17,475 bases of DNA from an uncultured Oscillospiraceae bacterium (GCA_900752305.1 CAADUV010000022.1:1-17475), one strand, 5' to 3'. Positions 7,889-14,965 are shown, numbered from the stretch's first letter. A program made the numbers and translations. The notes: generated by a model not told the origin, from the sequence alone.

Positions 7889-8734
7889 TCACTTTCGATG
7901 CCGGAAGCAGAAGGTCACGGCGAAGAACACCGCCAAACACAGGGTGATGGAAGCACCGGTAGACGACCCCACATAGAAGGAGATCATCAGTCCGGCGATG
8001 CCGGACACCACCGCGCCCAGCAGGGCCAGCCAGGTGTACTGGCGCATATTCTTGGCCACGTTCCGAGCGGCCGCACCGGGCAGCACCAGCAGGGAATTGA
8101 TGACCAGCAGCCCCACCCAAGTCAGGGACAGAGTGACCACCACGGCGATAGCGCAGTTGAACAGGGCGTCCAGCAGGTTCACTTGCACTCCACGGCTCAC
8201 TGCCAGCACCGGATAGGTGGCAGTCAGGGTCAGCCGGTTGATGCGGAGTACCCAGAAGACGATCACAAGCAGCAGGATGAGCGCCAAAATCCCAATTTTG
8301 GCCGGGGAGACGGACAGGATGTCACCAATTAAAAGGCTGTTGAACTTGGTAAAACTGTGGCCGTCCAGGGTGGAGATGAAGATGCCCAACGCCACCGCAG
8401 TGGAGGAAAAGACGCCGATGACCGTGTCGCTGGCCATGCGCGTCTTGCTCTGCACCCAGGTGAAGAGCAGGGCGAACACCACCGCCAGCGCCACCGCGCA
8501 CCAGGTGGCGTCCACCAGGCCGCACAGGGTGCCGATGGCGACACCGGTGAAGGCGGAGTGCCCCAGGGCGTCGGAGAAGAAGGCCATGCGCTTCTCCACC
8601 ACCATGGTGGACAGCAGTCCAAAAAGGGGGGAGATGACCAGAATGGCCAGCAGGGCGTTCTTCATGAAGTACATCTTGCCCGGCTCCGCCCACTGGAAGG
8701 GGAGCAGGTCGATGAGGGCGTACCAGAGCGTCAC
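7889..8734 (-). CDS. znuB: Zinc/manganese ABC transporter, permease (ABC-3 family)
   Basis: Membrane component of a binding-protein-dependent metal importer. The 281 aa contain about eight hydrophobic segments and the family motif FFSDALGHSAFTGVAIG (about 52-68), plus a GLLVINSLLVLPGAAARN segment near 210-227 typical of ABC-3 permeases. Its ATG overlaps the TGA of the ATPase gene by 4 nt (8731-8734), so it is the last gene of the operon dinB-znuA-znuC-znuB. The metal is not fixed by the permease itself. Zinc is favoured because the neighbouring binding protein has a His-rich loop; manganese or iron are alternatives. Confidence 0.92.
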   Translation of the reverse strand: MTLWYALIDLLPFQWAEPGKMYFMKNALLAILVISPLFGLLSTMVVEKRMAFFSDALGHSAFTGVAIGTLCGLVDATWCAVALAVVFALLFTWVQSKTRMASDTVIGVFSSTAVALGIFISTLDGHSFTKFNSLLIGDILSVSPAKIGILALILLLVIVFWVLRINRLTLTATYPVLAVSRGVQVNLLDALFNCAIAVVVTLSLTWVGLLVINSLLVLPGAAARNVAKNMRQYTWLALLGAVVSGIAGLMISFYVGSSTGASITLCLAVFFAVTFCFRHRK

Positions 8735-9501
8735 TGTGCCTCACCGCCTTTCTGTGTGGGATGATAGAAGAGGGTCTGAAATTCCTGCGATGCCAGCACT
8801 TCCTCCGGCGTGCCCATTTGCAGTACCTTCTGTTTCAGCAGGATGACCTTGTCCATCTTGTGCAGGGTGTTGAAGTCGTGGGTGGAGATGAGAACGGACA
8901 GATCGTAACGGGTGCGGATCTCGTCCAGCAGCCCCAGCAGCTGCCGTTCCCCGTCCATGTCCACGCCGGACATGGGCTCGTCCAAAATGAGGATGTTGGG
9001 CACCGGCTCCAGCGCCATGGCCAGCAGCACCCGCTGCAGCTCCCCGCCGGACAGCGCCCCCACCTGCTTGTGCAGCAGCTCCAGCCCGTTCACCCGCTCC
9101 AGGCACTGGGCCACCAGGTCTTTCAGACGCTTGGGGATGGGCAGCACGATGGGCCAGTTGGAGATGGACGCCACGAACAGATCCAGCACGCTCACCGGGT
9201 CGCTCAGGTCAAAGCTGGGACTTTGGGGCACGTAGCCGATGCGGGGGTGCATCCGGTTGCCGGCGGCGGTCTGGAACTGGATGGAGCCGGTGTAGGGCAT
9301 CTGTCCCAGGATGGAGCGGAAGAGGGAGCTCTTGCCGGCGCCGTTGGGGCCAATGAGGGCGATCAGCTCCCCGCAGTGCATATGGAAGCTCACGTGGTCT
9401 AGGATGCGGTCTTCCCCCATGGTCACCGTCAGGTCATCCACTTTCAAGCAGCAGGAGCCGTGACAGCCCAGGGTGTTCCCCTTGTGTTTGATCGGTTTCA
9501 T
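8731..9501 (-). CDS. znuC: Zinc/manganese ABC transporter, ATP-binding protein
   Basis: Cytosolic ATPase that drives metal import through the ABC-3 permease. The 256 aa show Walker A GPNGAGKS (51-58), Q-loop Q93, signature LSGGELQR (150-157), Walker B NILILDEP (169-176) and H-loop H208 in STHD. Ahead of the ABC domain is a short extension with a Cys/His cluster, C13-H14-G-S-C17-C18, which looks able to bind metal. I recall similar Cys-rich starts in Clostridia homologues, but this is unverified. The ATG overlaps the znuA stop (ATGA, 9498-9501) and the TGA overlaps the permease start, so all three subunits are translationally coupled. Confidence 0.93.
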   Translation of the reverse strand: MKPIKHKGNTLGCHGSCCLKVDDLTVTMGEDRILDHVSFHMHCGELIALIGPNGAGKSSLFRSILGQMPYTGSIQFQTAAGNRMHPRIGYVPQSPSFDLSDPVSVLDLFVASISNWPIVLPIPKRLKDLVAQCLERVNGLELLHKQVGALSGGELQRVLLAMALEPVPNILILDEPMSGVDMDGERQLLGLLDEIRTRYDLSVLISTHDFNTLHKMDKVILLKQKVLQMGTPEEVLASQEFQTLFYHPTQKGGEAQ

Positions 9502-10421
9502 GTGTACGCCTCCCGAATGGTGTCGATGTTATAGCGCAGCAGCGCCTCGTAAGCGGCCAGGCCGCCGCCCTGTTCGTCCCCGCTCATGCCCATGTCCAAC
9601 GCGGCCACCGAGACCCCGCACTCCCGTGCCAACGCCTGGGCGGCAGAGTCCGAGCCGTTCTTTTCGATGAAGACGCAGGGGATGTGGTGGATCTGGATGA
9701 GCTGGGTCAGCTCGTTGATCTCCCGGGCGGACGCCTCCGACCCTTCCTCTTCCTCCACCGATGCCAAGATAGTCAGCCCGAAGGCGTCGGCAAAGTAGGC
9801 GAAGCCGTCGTGGAAGGGGATGAGCTCCTTGCAGGGCAGGTCGGCCACTTCCGCTCGCAGTTCCGCCTGCAACGTCGTCAGCCGTTCCGCCACCTGGTCG
9901 GCGTTGGCCTGGTAGGCGTCCATGTGCGCCGGGTCCTTGGTGGTCAGCCCGATGGCGATGTTCTGAGCCATCTGACCCGCCAGGGTGGGGCTGAGCCAGT
10001 AGTGGGGGTCGTATTCCTCGTGGTCGGCATCGTGGTCGTGGTCACCGTGGTCGTGTCCCTCTTCGGCGTGGCGCAGGGGCATATCACGGGACGCATCCCA
10101 GTAGTCGCGGCTGGCCAGCACGTCGTCCAGGAAGGACTCCAGGCCAGCGCCGTTGATGACCAGCAGGTCGGCGGACTCGATGATCTTCATGTCCGCCATG
10201 GTCAGGGTGTAGTTGTGCAAGCAGGACAGCTGTTGGTTCACCACCAGCTTCACTGTCACGTCAGGCACGTCCTGGGTCACCGCCTGGGTCATGAGATAGA
10301 CCGGGTAGGTGGTGCAGGCCACCACAAAGCCGTGCTTGGCGGCGGTCTCTTGCCTGCCGCAGGCGGTGAGGGTGGTCAGCGCCAGGGTCAGGCTCAATAG
10401 TAAGGCAAAAAATCGTTTCAA
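9498..10421 (-). CDS. znuA: Zinc-binding lipoprotein of the metal ABC transporter (ZnuA-like)
   Basis: Extracellular metal-binding lipoprotein (cluster A-I) that delivers metal to the ZnuBC channel. The 307 aa start with a lipoprotein signal, MKRFFALLLSLTLALTTLTA, followed by lipidated C21. Likely metal ligands are H69 (LHNYTLT), H140 (DPHYWLSP), H204 (IPFHDGFAYF) and D276. A His/Asp/Glu-rich loop (about 118-140, with HDHGDHDHD) is typical of zinc rather than manganese proteins. The TTG at 10421 is chosen over the in-frame ATG at 10478 because it gives a clean signal peptide and has GAGGAA 7 nt upstream; the earlier start would add a 19-residue basic extension overlapping dinB. The TTG lies only 4 nt after the dinB stop, so znuA is read from the dinB transcript unless an unseen internal promoter exists. 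Confidence 0.93.
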   Translation of the reverse strand: MKRFFALLLSLTLALTTLTACGRQETAAKHGFVVACTTYPVYLMTQAVTQDVPDVTVKLVVNQQLSCLHNYTLTMADMKIIESADLLVINGAGLESFLDDVLASRDYWDASRDMPLRHAEEGHDHGDHDHDADHEEYDPHYWLSPTLAGQMAQNIAIGLTTKDPAHMDAYQANADQVAERLTTLQAELRAEVADLPCKELIPFHDGFAYFADAFGLTILASVEEEEGSEASAREINELTQLIQIHHIPCVFIEKNGSDSAAQALARECGVSVAALDMGMSGDEQGGGLAAYEALLRYNIDTIREAYT

Positions 10422-10425
10422 CTTG

Positions 10426-11679
10426 TCATTCCTCGTTTTCTTCGTCCGATGCTTCCGAATCCTCGTCCGAACGTCCATATAACTCCGCCTGCGCCGCCAC
10501 CGAGCCCAACAGGATGGCGTCCGAGCCGTATTTCGCCCGGATGTGGTCTACCGCGCGTTCCAAATGCTCCAATTTCTCCCGTTGGGCAGAGCGGTCGGGC
10601 TGGAACAGATCCAGCTGCTCCACCGCGTCCCACTCCGGCACCAGGTTCAGCGCCGTCACCGTCAGCATCCGGATGGGCTTGCCCACGATCCAGTGCTTTT
10701 CCACCAGCGCTGCCGCCCCTGCCGTCAGCTCCCGCGCCAGATTGGTGGGCAGGGGCAGAGGGCCTTGTCGGGTGATGGTCTGGAATTGAGGGTCGCGGAT
10801 GGTCACTTGGATTCGGGTGCCTTTCATCTCCGCGCGCCGCAGCCGTGCCGCCACCGAGTCGCACAGCAAGTCCAACCCGGAGCGGATTTCCTCCCAGTCG
10901 GTCAGGTTGTGCCGGAAGGTCATGCCGTTGCCGATAGACTTGGGAGGGGGACGGTCGCCTGCCGGGCGCACCGGGGTGTCGCCCCGTCCCCAGGCGTAGT
11001 CGTGGAGCTGTGCGCCCTGTTTGCCCATCACTTCCTCCAGCATCTCCCGGTCGGCGTGAGCCAGCTGACCGATGGTCTCGATGCCGTACCGGTGCAGGAT
11101 GCGCCGGGACGCCCGTCCCACAAAGAGCAGGTCGGAGACGGGGAGGGGCCAGACGATGGATTGCCAGTTGGAGGGGGCGATGACGGTGGTGGCGTCCGGT
11201 TTTTTGTAGTCACTGCCCAGCTTGGCGAACACCTTATTATAGGAGACCCCCACCGAGATGGTCAGCCCCAGCTCCGTTCGGATGACCTCCCGCAGCTCGT
11301 CCGCCAGCTCCCGGCCATTTTTGTGGAACAGGTGCAGAGTGCCCGTCACGTCCAACCAGCTCTCGTCGATGCCGAAGGGCTCCACCCGGTCGGTGTAGCG
11401 CTGGTAGATGGCGTTGACCAGCTTGGAGTAGTGGCGGTACTTGTCGTGGTGGGAGGGGAGTAAGATAAGGTCGGGACACTTTTTGCGCGCCTGCCAGATG
11501 GTCTCGGCGGTCTTGACCTGGAAGCGCTTGGCGGCTTCGTTCTTGGCCAGGATGATGCCGTGACGGGTGGAGGGGTTACCGCAGACCGCCACCGGTTTCT
11601 CCCGCAGCTCCGGGTGCTCCAGCAGCTCCACGGAGGCGAAAAAGCTGTTCAGATCACAGTGTAAGATGACCCGCTGCAA
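10426..11679 (-). CDS. dinB: DNA polymerase IV (Y-family, DinB)
   Basis: Error-prone translesion polymerase of the Y family, 417 aa. Catalytic carboxylates are D9 (HCDLNSFFASVE) and D105-E106 (GIDESWLD). GNGMTFRHNL (250-259) belongs to the little-finger region. A beta-clamp-binding motif QLDLF is at 355-359. The protein ends in an acidic tail (about 404-417). The start is a TTG at 11679, with AAGGGAGG upstream at 8 nt spacing; no ATG in frame gives a better N-terminus. A promoter at 11713-11741 is overlapped by a LexA-box match, so SOS induction is expected. It is the first gene of an apparent operon with znuA-znuC-znuB, an unusual partner for a polymerase. Confidence 0.95.
   Translation of the reverse strand: MQRVILHCDLNSFFASVELLEHPELREKPVAVCGNPSTRHGIILAKNEAAKRFQVKTAETIWQARKKCPDLILLPSHHDKYRHYSKLVNAIYQRYTDRVEPFGIDESWLDVTGTLHLFHKNGRELADELREVIRTELGLTISVGVSYNKVFAKLGSDYKKPDATTVIAPSNWQSIVWPLPVSDLLFVGRASRRILHRYGIETIGQLAHADREMLEEVMGKQGAQLHDYAWGRGDTPVRPAGDRPPPKSIGNGMTFRHNLTDWEEIRSGLDLLCDSVAARLRRAEMKGTRIQVTIRDPQFQTITRQGPLPLPTNLARELTAGAAALVEKHWIVGKPIRMLTVTALNLVPEWDAVEQLDLFQPDRSAQREKLEHLERAVDHIRAKYGSDAILLGSVAAQAELYGRSDEDSEASDEENEE
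10429..10434 (-). promoter_or_regulatory. Ribosome binding site that decides the znuA start
   Basis: GAGGAA on the minus strand, inside the last codons of dinB, sits 7 nt before the TTG at 10421. Confidence 0.6.
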
Positions 11680-11712
11680 CGCGACGTCCTCCCTTCCATT
11701 TCAGTGGGTTTC

Positions 11713-11741
11713 AGCATAGCACAGGTGCTCAAAAAAGTCAA
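11713..11741 (-). promoter_or_regulatory. Sigma-A-type promoter of dinB
   Basis: On the minus strand the -35 is TTGACT (11741-11736), then a 17-nt spacer, then the -10 TATGCT (11718-11713). Transcription should start near 11706, about 27 nt before the TTG start. Confidence 0.75.
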
Positions 11742-11752
11742 ACATATGTTCG
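11739..11752 (-). promoter_or_regulatory. LexA (DinR) operator, SOS box
   Basis: CGAACATATGTTTG matches the Gram-positive consensus CGAACRNRYGTTYC at 13 of 14 positions, with a perfect palindromic core AACATATGTT (11741-11750). It overlaps the dinB -35 hexamer, where bound LexA would block RNA polymerase. Confidence 0.8.
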
Positions 11753-11762
11753 CATCCACATA

Positions 11763-11776
11763 TGAACATATCTTGC
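11763..11776 (+). promoter_or_regulatory. Degenerate second LexA-like site
   Basis: TGAACATATCTTGC shares the TGAACATAT half of a LexA box but has a poor second half. It lies 11 nt from the good box and about 20 nt upstream of the -35 of the divergent gene. It could be a weak cooperative site or chance. Confidence 0.3.
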
Positions 11777-11795
11777 AGGTATGGCAAAAGCAGCC

Positions 11796-11824
11796 TTGAC
11801 TTCTCGGCAAAAGAACCCTACAAT
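11796..11824 (+). promoter_or_regulatory. Sigma-A-type promoter of the DUF1273 gene
   Basis: The -35 TTGACT (11796-11801), a 17-nt spacer and the -10 TACAAT (11819-11824) give a start near 11831. This places an in-frame ATG at 11781 upstream of transcription, so translation must begin later (11868 or 11874). Confidence 0.7.
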
Positions 11825-11867
11825 AGAACCAATCTATTCCGAAAGTGGAAACACGGAGGGGATTTTT

Positions 11868-12383
11868 GTGCGAATGGAAAAATGCTGCTGCTTCACCGGC
11901 CACCGCCCCCAAAAGCTGCCCTGGGGGAGCAACGAGTGGGATTGGCGCTGCGTGGCTTTGAAAGAGCGGATTTTATTGCTCATCCGGGAGCTGTACCGGG
12001 AGGGGTATCGGCACTTCATCACCGGCATGGCGTTGGGTATCGACACCTACTGCTGTGAAATGGTGCTGCGCTTGAAGGAGGAGCACAACGACGTGGTGCT
12101 GGAAGCGGCGTTGCCCTGCCGGGACCAGGACAGGAACTGGAGCCGGAAGGACAAGGAGCGCTATCGCCGCCTGGTGGCTCAGTGTGACCTGCAGACCCTG
12201 GTGCAGGAGGAGTACACCAGAGGGTGTATGCTGCGGCGGGACCGGTATATGGTCAGCCGGGCGGAGTGCGTCATGGGCGTTTACGACGGCATGTCCTCCG
12301 GCGGCACACGGGTGACGCTGACCTATGCCTTGGAGCAGCAGAAGGAGGTCAGGCTCATTGATCTGGGGGATTTTGAAGCATAA
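11868..12383 (+). CDS. DUF1273 / SLOG-family (YpsA-like) nucleotide-binding protein
   Basis: A small cytosolic protein, 171 aa, of the SLOG Rossmann-like superfamily. Visible motifs are CFTGHRPQKLPWG (8-20), ITGMALGIDT (51-60), RRDRYMVSRAE (123-133) and YDGMSSGGTR (139-148). These form the ligand-binding edge thought to hold a nucleotide or its derivative; the ligand is not known to me. A run of three cysteines (6-8) precedes the TGHRP motif. The start is GTG 11868, which has GGAGGGG 6 nt upstream; ATG 11874, two codons later, is nearly as good. It is divergent from dinB and shares its control region with a LexA box, so SOS regulation is possible. It is transcribed alone and probably ends at the hairpin near 12468-12499. 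Confidence 0.85.
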   Translation: MRMEKCCCFTGHRPQKLPWGSNEWDWRCVALKERILLLIRELYREGYRHFITGMALGIDTYCCEMVLRLKEEHNDVVLEAALPCRDQDRNWSRKDKERYRRLVAQCDLQTLVQEEYTRGCMLRRDRYMVSRAECVMGVYDGMSSGGTRVTLTYALEQQKEVRLIDLGDFEA

Positions 12384-12409
12384 TACCATAATAAAATAGT
12401 CTCACAGAG

Positions 12410-12462
12410 TTCCGGCCTCTTAGAGGTCGGAATCAATTTTCTCCTCTCGGACTGGAGGAGAA
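12410..12462 (+). repeat. Two tandem hairpins between DUF1273 and spoVFA
   Basis: Hairpin A at 12410-12432 is TTCCGGCCTC tta GAGGTCGGAA (10 pairs, one G-U). Hairpin B at 12439-12462 pairs TTCTCCTC with GAGGAGAA around an 8-nt loop. Neither has a strong T tail. Together with the terminator that follows they form a structured stretch of about 90 nt. Confidence 0.55.
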
Positions 12463-12467
12463 CCGAT

Positions 12468-12499
12468 CGGTGATAGCGAACGCCTTCACCGCTTTTTTT
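12468..12499 (+). terminator. Probable rho-independent terminator upstream of spoVFA
   Basis: CGGTGA (12468-12473) pairs with TCACCG (12486-12491) around a 12-nt loop, followed by C and seven T (12493-12499). It would end the DUF1273 transcript. Its stem is short, and its 5' arm overlaps the palindrome ACCGATCGGT (12462-12471), so an attenuator role cannot be excluded. Confidence 0.55.
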
Positions 12500-12514
12500 A
12501 TGTTGCATAGAATG
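12488..12514 (+). promoter_or_regulatory. Possible sigma-K promoter of the spoVF operon
   Basis: AC (12488-12489), 16 nt, then CATAGAATG (12506-12514) resembles the sigma-K pattern AC-N16/17-CATAnnnTA with one mismatch in the last base. In Bacillus subtilis spoVF is transcribed by sigma-K in the mother cell. No sigma-A promoter is evident between the terminator and the gene. Confidence 0.4.
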
Positions 12515-12550
12515 AACCAGCCTGTAATGAAAGGAAGGTGCTGGCATTTT

Positions 12551-13423
12551 ATGAAAGAAAAACGGTCGTTCTGGATCGTAGGCGGTGACCTCCGACAGAT
12601 TAAGCTGGCGGAGCTGCTGCTGGAAGACGGACACCAGGTGCAGACCTACGCCGTGGAACAGCGCCCGGATCAGGGGAAGCTGCCGGGGACGGACACGCTG
12701 CGGGGCATTGAGGAGGCGGACTGCGTGATCCTGCCCCTGCCGGTGATGGCGGAGCATGGCATCTTGAACAGCAAGCTCTCCGACCGCCGGGTGCCCCTGC
12801 AGATGATCTTCCAAAACCTCCGCCCCGGTCAGCTGGTCTGCGCCGGGAAAGCGCCGCCGGAGGTGCGCGCCATGGCGGAGCAGGCGGAGGTGGTGTTCTT
12901 TGACTACTTCGCTAGGGAAGAACTGGAAATTGCCAACGCAGTGCCCACGGTGGAGGGCGCCATCCAGATCGCCATGGAAGAATTGCCTACCACCCTGTTC
13001 GGCATCCGGGCGCTGGTGCTGGGCTTTGGCCGGCTGGGGAAGCTGTTGGCACACCGGCTGAAGGGGCTGGGTGCCAACGTGACCGTGGCCGCTCGGAGCT
13101 ACGGTGACCTGGCGTGGATCGAGGCGTACGGCTACCAGTCCGAGCGGATGGAGCAGTTGGACGGCTGGCTGGGCGGCTATCAGCTGGTCATCAACACCGT
13201 CCCCGCCCGGGTGCTGGACCGTGCCCGGCTGGCGGACTTGGACGAAGGCACCCTGGTCATCGACCTGGCCTCCAAGCCCGGCGGTGTGGACTTTGAAGGG
13301 GCGGCACAGCTGGGTGTCAAGGTCATCTGGGCCCTGTCCCTGCCGGGGAAGGTGGCGCCGGTCACGTCGGGCAAGATCATCCGTGACACCATCTATCATA
13401 TCTTAGGGGAGCGTGTGCAATGA
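12551..13423 (+). CDS. spoVFA: Dipicolinate synthase subunit A (SpoVFA/DpaA)
   Basis: The dehydrogenase-like subunit of dipicolinate synthase, which with subunit B converts the product of DapA into dipicolinic acid in the mother cell during sporulation. Dipicolinic acid then accumulates with calcium in the spore core. The 290 aa are close to the B. subtilis protein (297). The N-terminal domain has WIVGGDLRQIKLAELL (8-23). The C-terminal Rossmann domain has VLGFGRLGKLLA (156-167), and ends with SLPGKVAPVTSGKIIRDTI. ATG 12551 is chosen over upstream in-frame starts (GTG 12470 would lie before the terminator T-run). Its ribosome binding site AAGGAAGGTG (12531-12540) is 10 nt away. The stop overlaps the spoVFB start. 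Confidence 0.95.
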   Translation: MKEKRSFWIVGGDLRQIKLAELLLEDGHQVQTYAVEQRPDQGKLPGTDTLRGIEEADCVILPLPVMAEHGILNSKLSDRRVPLQMIFQNLRPGQLVCAGKAPPEVRAMAEQAEVVFFDYFAREELEIANAVPTVEGAIQIAMEELPTTLFGIRALVLGFGRLGKLLAHRLKGLGANVTVAARSYGDLAWIEAYGYQSERMEQLDGWLGGYQLVINTVPARVLDRARLADLDEGTLVIDLASKPGGVDFEGAAQLGVKVIWALSLPGKVAPVTSGKIIRDTIYHILGERVQ

Positions 13424-14016
13424 ACGAAAAAGAACTGCGGGTCGGCTTTGTCTTTACCGGCTCTTTCTGTACCTATGACAAGGTGTTCCCGGCGCTGGCC
13501 GCCTGTAAGGAACGGTTCGGGGAGGTCATCCCTATTTTGTCCAATTTCAGCGCCGTCACCGACACCCGCTTCGGCACGGCGGCGGAGTTTGCAGAGAAGA
13601 TGACGGAGATCTGCGGGCAAGCGCCCTGGTCCTCCATCCCGGAGGTGGAGCCAATCGGCCCCCAAAAGCTCCTGGACGTCCTGGTCATCGCCCCCTGCAC
13701 CGGCAACACCCTGGGCAAGATGGCCGCCGGCATCACCGATACATCCGCCACTATGGCCGCCAAGTCCCACCTGCGCAACGGCCGCCCGGTGGTGCTGGGC
13801 ATCTCCACCAACGACGGCCTGGCGGGGTCCCTGCGCAACCTGGGGGATTTGAACTGCCGCAAGAACATCTACCTGGTGCCCTTCCGGCAGGATAACCCCA
13901 TCACGAAACCCAATTCCCTGGTGGCGGACATGAACCAGATCCCCGCCGCCGTGGCCGCCGCCGCCCAGGGGAAGCAATTACAGCCGGTGCTGTTGGGCGC
14001 GCGCATCCCCCTGTAA
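13420..14016 (+). CDS. spoVFB: Dipicolinate synthase subunit B (SpoVFB/DpaB)
   Basis: Flavoprotein-like second subunit of dipicolinate synthase, 198 aa (about 200 in Bacillus). It has the flavoprotein-fold motifs TGSFCTYDKV (13-22) and VIAPCTGNTLGKMAAGITDT (89-108). Its ATG overlaps the spoVFA TGA (ATGA), so the two subunits are made in step. No dapA, dapG or asd gene follows, unlike in Bacillus subtilis. No clear terminator is seen before the next promoter at 14029. Confidence 0.95.
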   Translation: MNEKELRVGFVFTGSFCTYDKVFPALAACKERFGEVIPILSNFSAVTDTRFGTAAEFAEKMTEICGQAPWSSIPEVEPIGPQKLLDVLVIAPCTGNTLGKMAAGITDTSATMAAKSHLRNGRPVVLGISTNDGLAGSLRNLGDLNCRKNIYLVPFRQDNPITKPNSLVADMNQIPAAVAAAAQGKQLQPVLLGARIPL

Positions 14017-14028
14017 CGGCCGGGTTCA

Positions 14029-14058
14029 TTGACAGTGATAGGGCGGGGATGGTATAAT
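14029..14058 (+). promoter_or_regulatory. Sigma-A promoter with both hexamers perfect
   Basis: TTGACA (14029-14034) and TATAAT (14053-14058) are separated by 18 nt. It is the best sigma-A match in the window and should give strong expression of the RmlA-like gene, starting near 14065. Confidence 0.8.
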
Positions 14059-14105
14059 TTTGGGACGAAAAACGAGTGGGACGTCGAAAAGGAGACGATA
14101 AACAT

Positions 14106-14963
14106 ATGAAAGGTATCATTCTGGCCGCGGGCAAAGGCCCCCGCCTGTACCCCATGACCCGTCCGGTCTGCAAACCGCTGCTGCCGGTGTACGATAAGCC
14201 GCTGATTTACTATTCCGTGTCCGTCCTCATGGAGGCGGGCATCCGGGACATCTTGGTCATCGTGCCCCCCGGCGAGGAACACGTGTTCCAGGCGCTGCTG
14301 GGGGACGGCAGTCAGTGGGGCATCTCCATCACCTACGCCGTCCAGCTGGTGCCCCGGGGCATCGCGGACGCTATGCTGGTGGGGGCGGAGTTCGTCGGCC
14401 AGGACAGCGTGTGCCTGGTGCTGGGGGACAACATCTTCTACCAGGAGGGCTTTGGCGCCGTGCTGAAGCAGGCGGTCGCCCACAACCACGGCGCCACCGT
14501 CTTCGGCTACTACGTGGAGGACCCCAGACCCTTCGGCGTGGTGGAGTTTGACGCTGACGGCAAGGCGCTCTCCATCGAGGAAAAGCCCCAGCACCCCAAG
14601 AGCCACTATATTATCCCCGGCCTGTATTTTTACGACAACCAGGTCATCGACATCGCCCGCAACCTGAAGCCCTCCGCCCGTGGGGAGCTGGAGATCACCG
14701 ACGTGAACCTGGAATATCTCCGCCGGGAACAGCTCAAAGTGGTGCGCCTGGAACAGGACTTCGTGTGGCTGGACGCCGGCACCGCAGACAGCGTGCTGGA
14801 GGCCGCCGAGACCGTCCGGGACATCCAGCGGGACACCGGTCACTATGTTGGGTGCATTGAAAAATGCGCCCTGGAGGCCGGTTGGATTTCGGCGGAACAA
14901 GTCCACCAGCTGGGGACAGAGCTGGAGAAGACCCAGTACGGGCAGTACCTGCTGAGCCTGTAA
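14106..14963 (+). CDS. RmlA-like sugar-1-phosphate nucleotidylyltransferase
   Basis: A cytosolic enzyme expected to join a sugar-1-phosphate to dTTP or UTP, giving an activated sugar for surface polysaccharide. The 285 aa are close to RmlA (about 290). Motifs are LAAGKGPRLYPMT (6-18), KPLLPVYDKP (23-32), LLGDGSQWG (64-72), LVLGDNIFY (104-112), EEKPQHPKS and FVWLDAGTAD. The first motif has Pro12 where the family almost always has Thr (GxGTR). D88 in RGIADA replaces the Gln that contacts the base in classical RmlA, so nucleotide preference is uncertain. The start is ATG 14106, with AAAAGGAG upstream (GGAG 14091-14094). No rmlB, C or D gene is near, so the sugar product is unknown. Confidence 0.85.
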   Translation: MKGIILAAGKGPRLYPMTRPVCKPLLPVYDKPLIYYSVSVLMEAGIRDILVIVPPGEEHVFQALLGDGSQWGISITYAVQLVPRGIADAMLVGAEFVGQDSVCLVLGDNIFYQEGFGAVLKQAVAHNHGATVFGYYVEDPRPFGVVEFDADGKALSIEEKPQHPKSHYIIPGLYFYDNQVIDIARNLKPSARGELEITDVNLEYLRREQLKVVRLEQDFVWLDAGTADSVLEAAETVRDIQRDTGHYVGCIEKCALEAGWISAEQVHQLGTELEKTQYGQYLLSL

Positions 14964-14965
14964 AA

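Noticed and set aside
10016..10075. Tandem repeat or low-complexity DNA (GTGGTC-rich) within znuA
   Set aside because: It simply encodes the His/Asp-rich metal-binding loop expected in ZnuA-type proteins.
10422..10478. ATG at 10478 as the znuA start
   Set aside because: It would overlap dinB by 53 nt and put a basic 19-residue stretch ahead of the lipoprotein signal; TTG 10421 has a well-placed ribosome binding site.
11781..11867. ATG at 11781 as the DUF1273 start
   Set aside because: It lies upstream of the -35 and -10 of the gene's own promoter and has no ribosome binding site; the added residues do not resemble the family.
12410..12499. T-box or other known riboswitch before spoVFA
   Set aside because: There is no T-box consensus sequence, and the stretch is too short for a lysine riboswitch; hairpins and a T-run alone do not support a riboswitch class.
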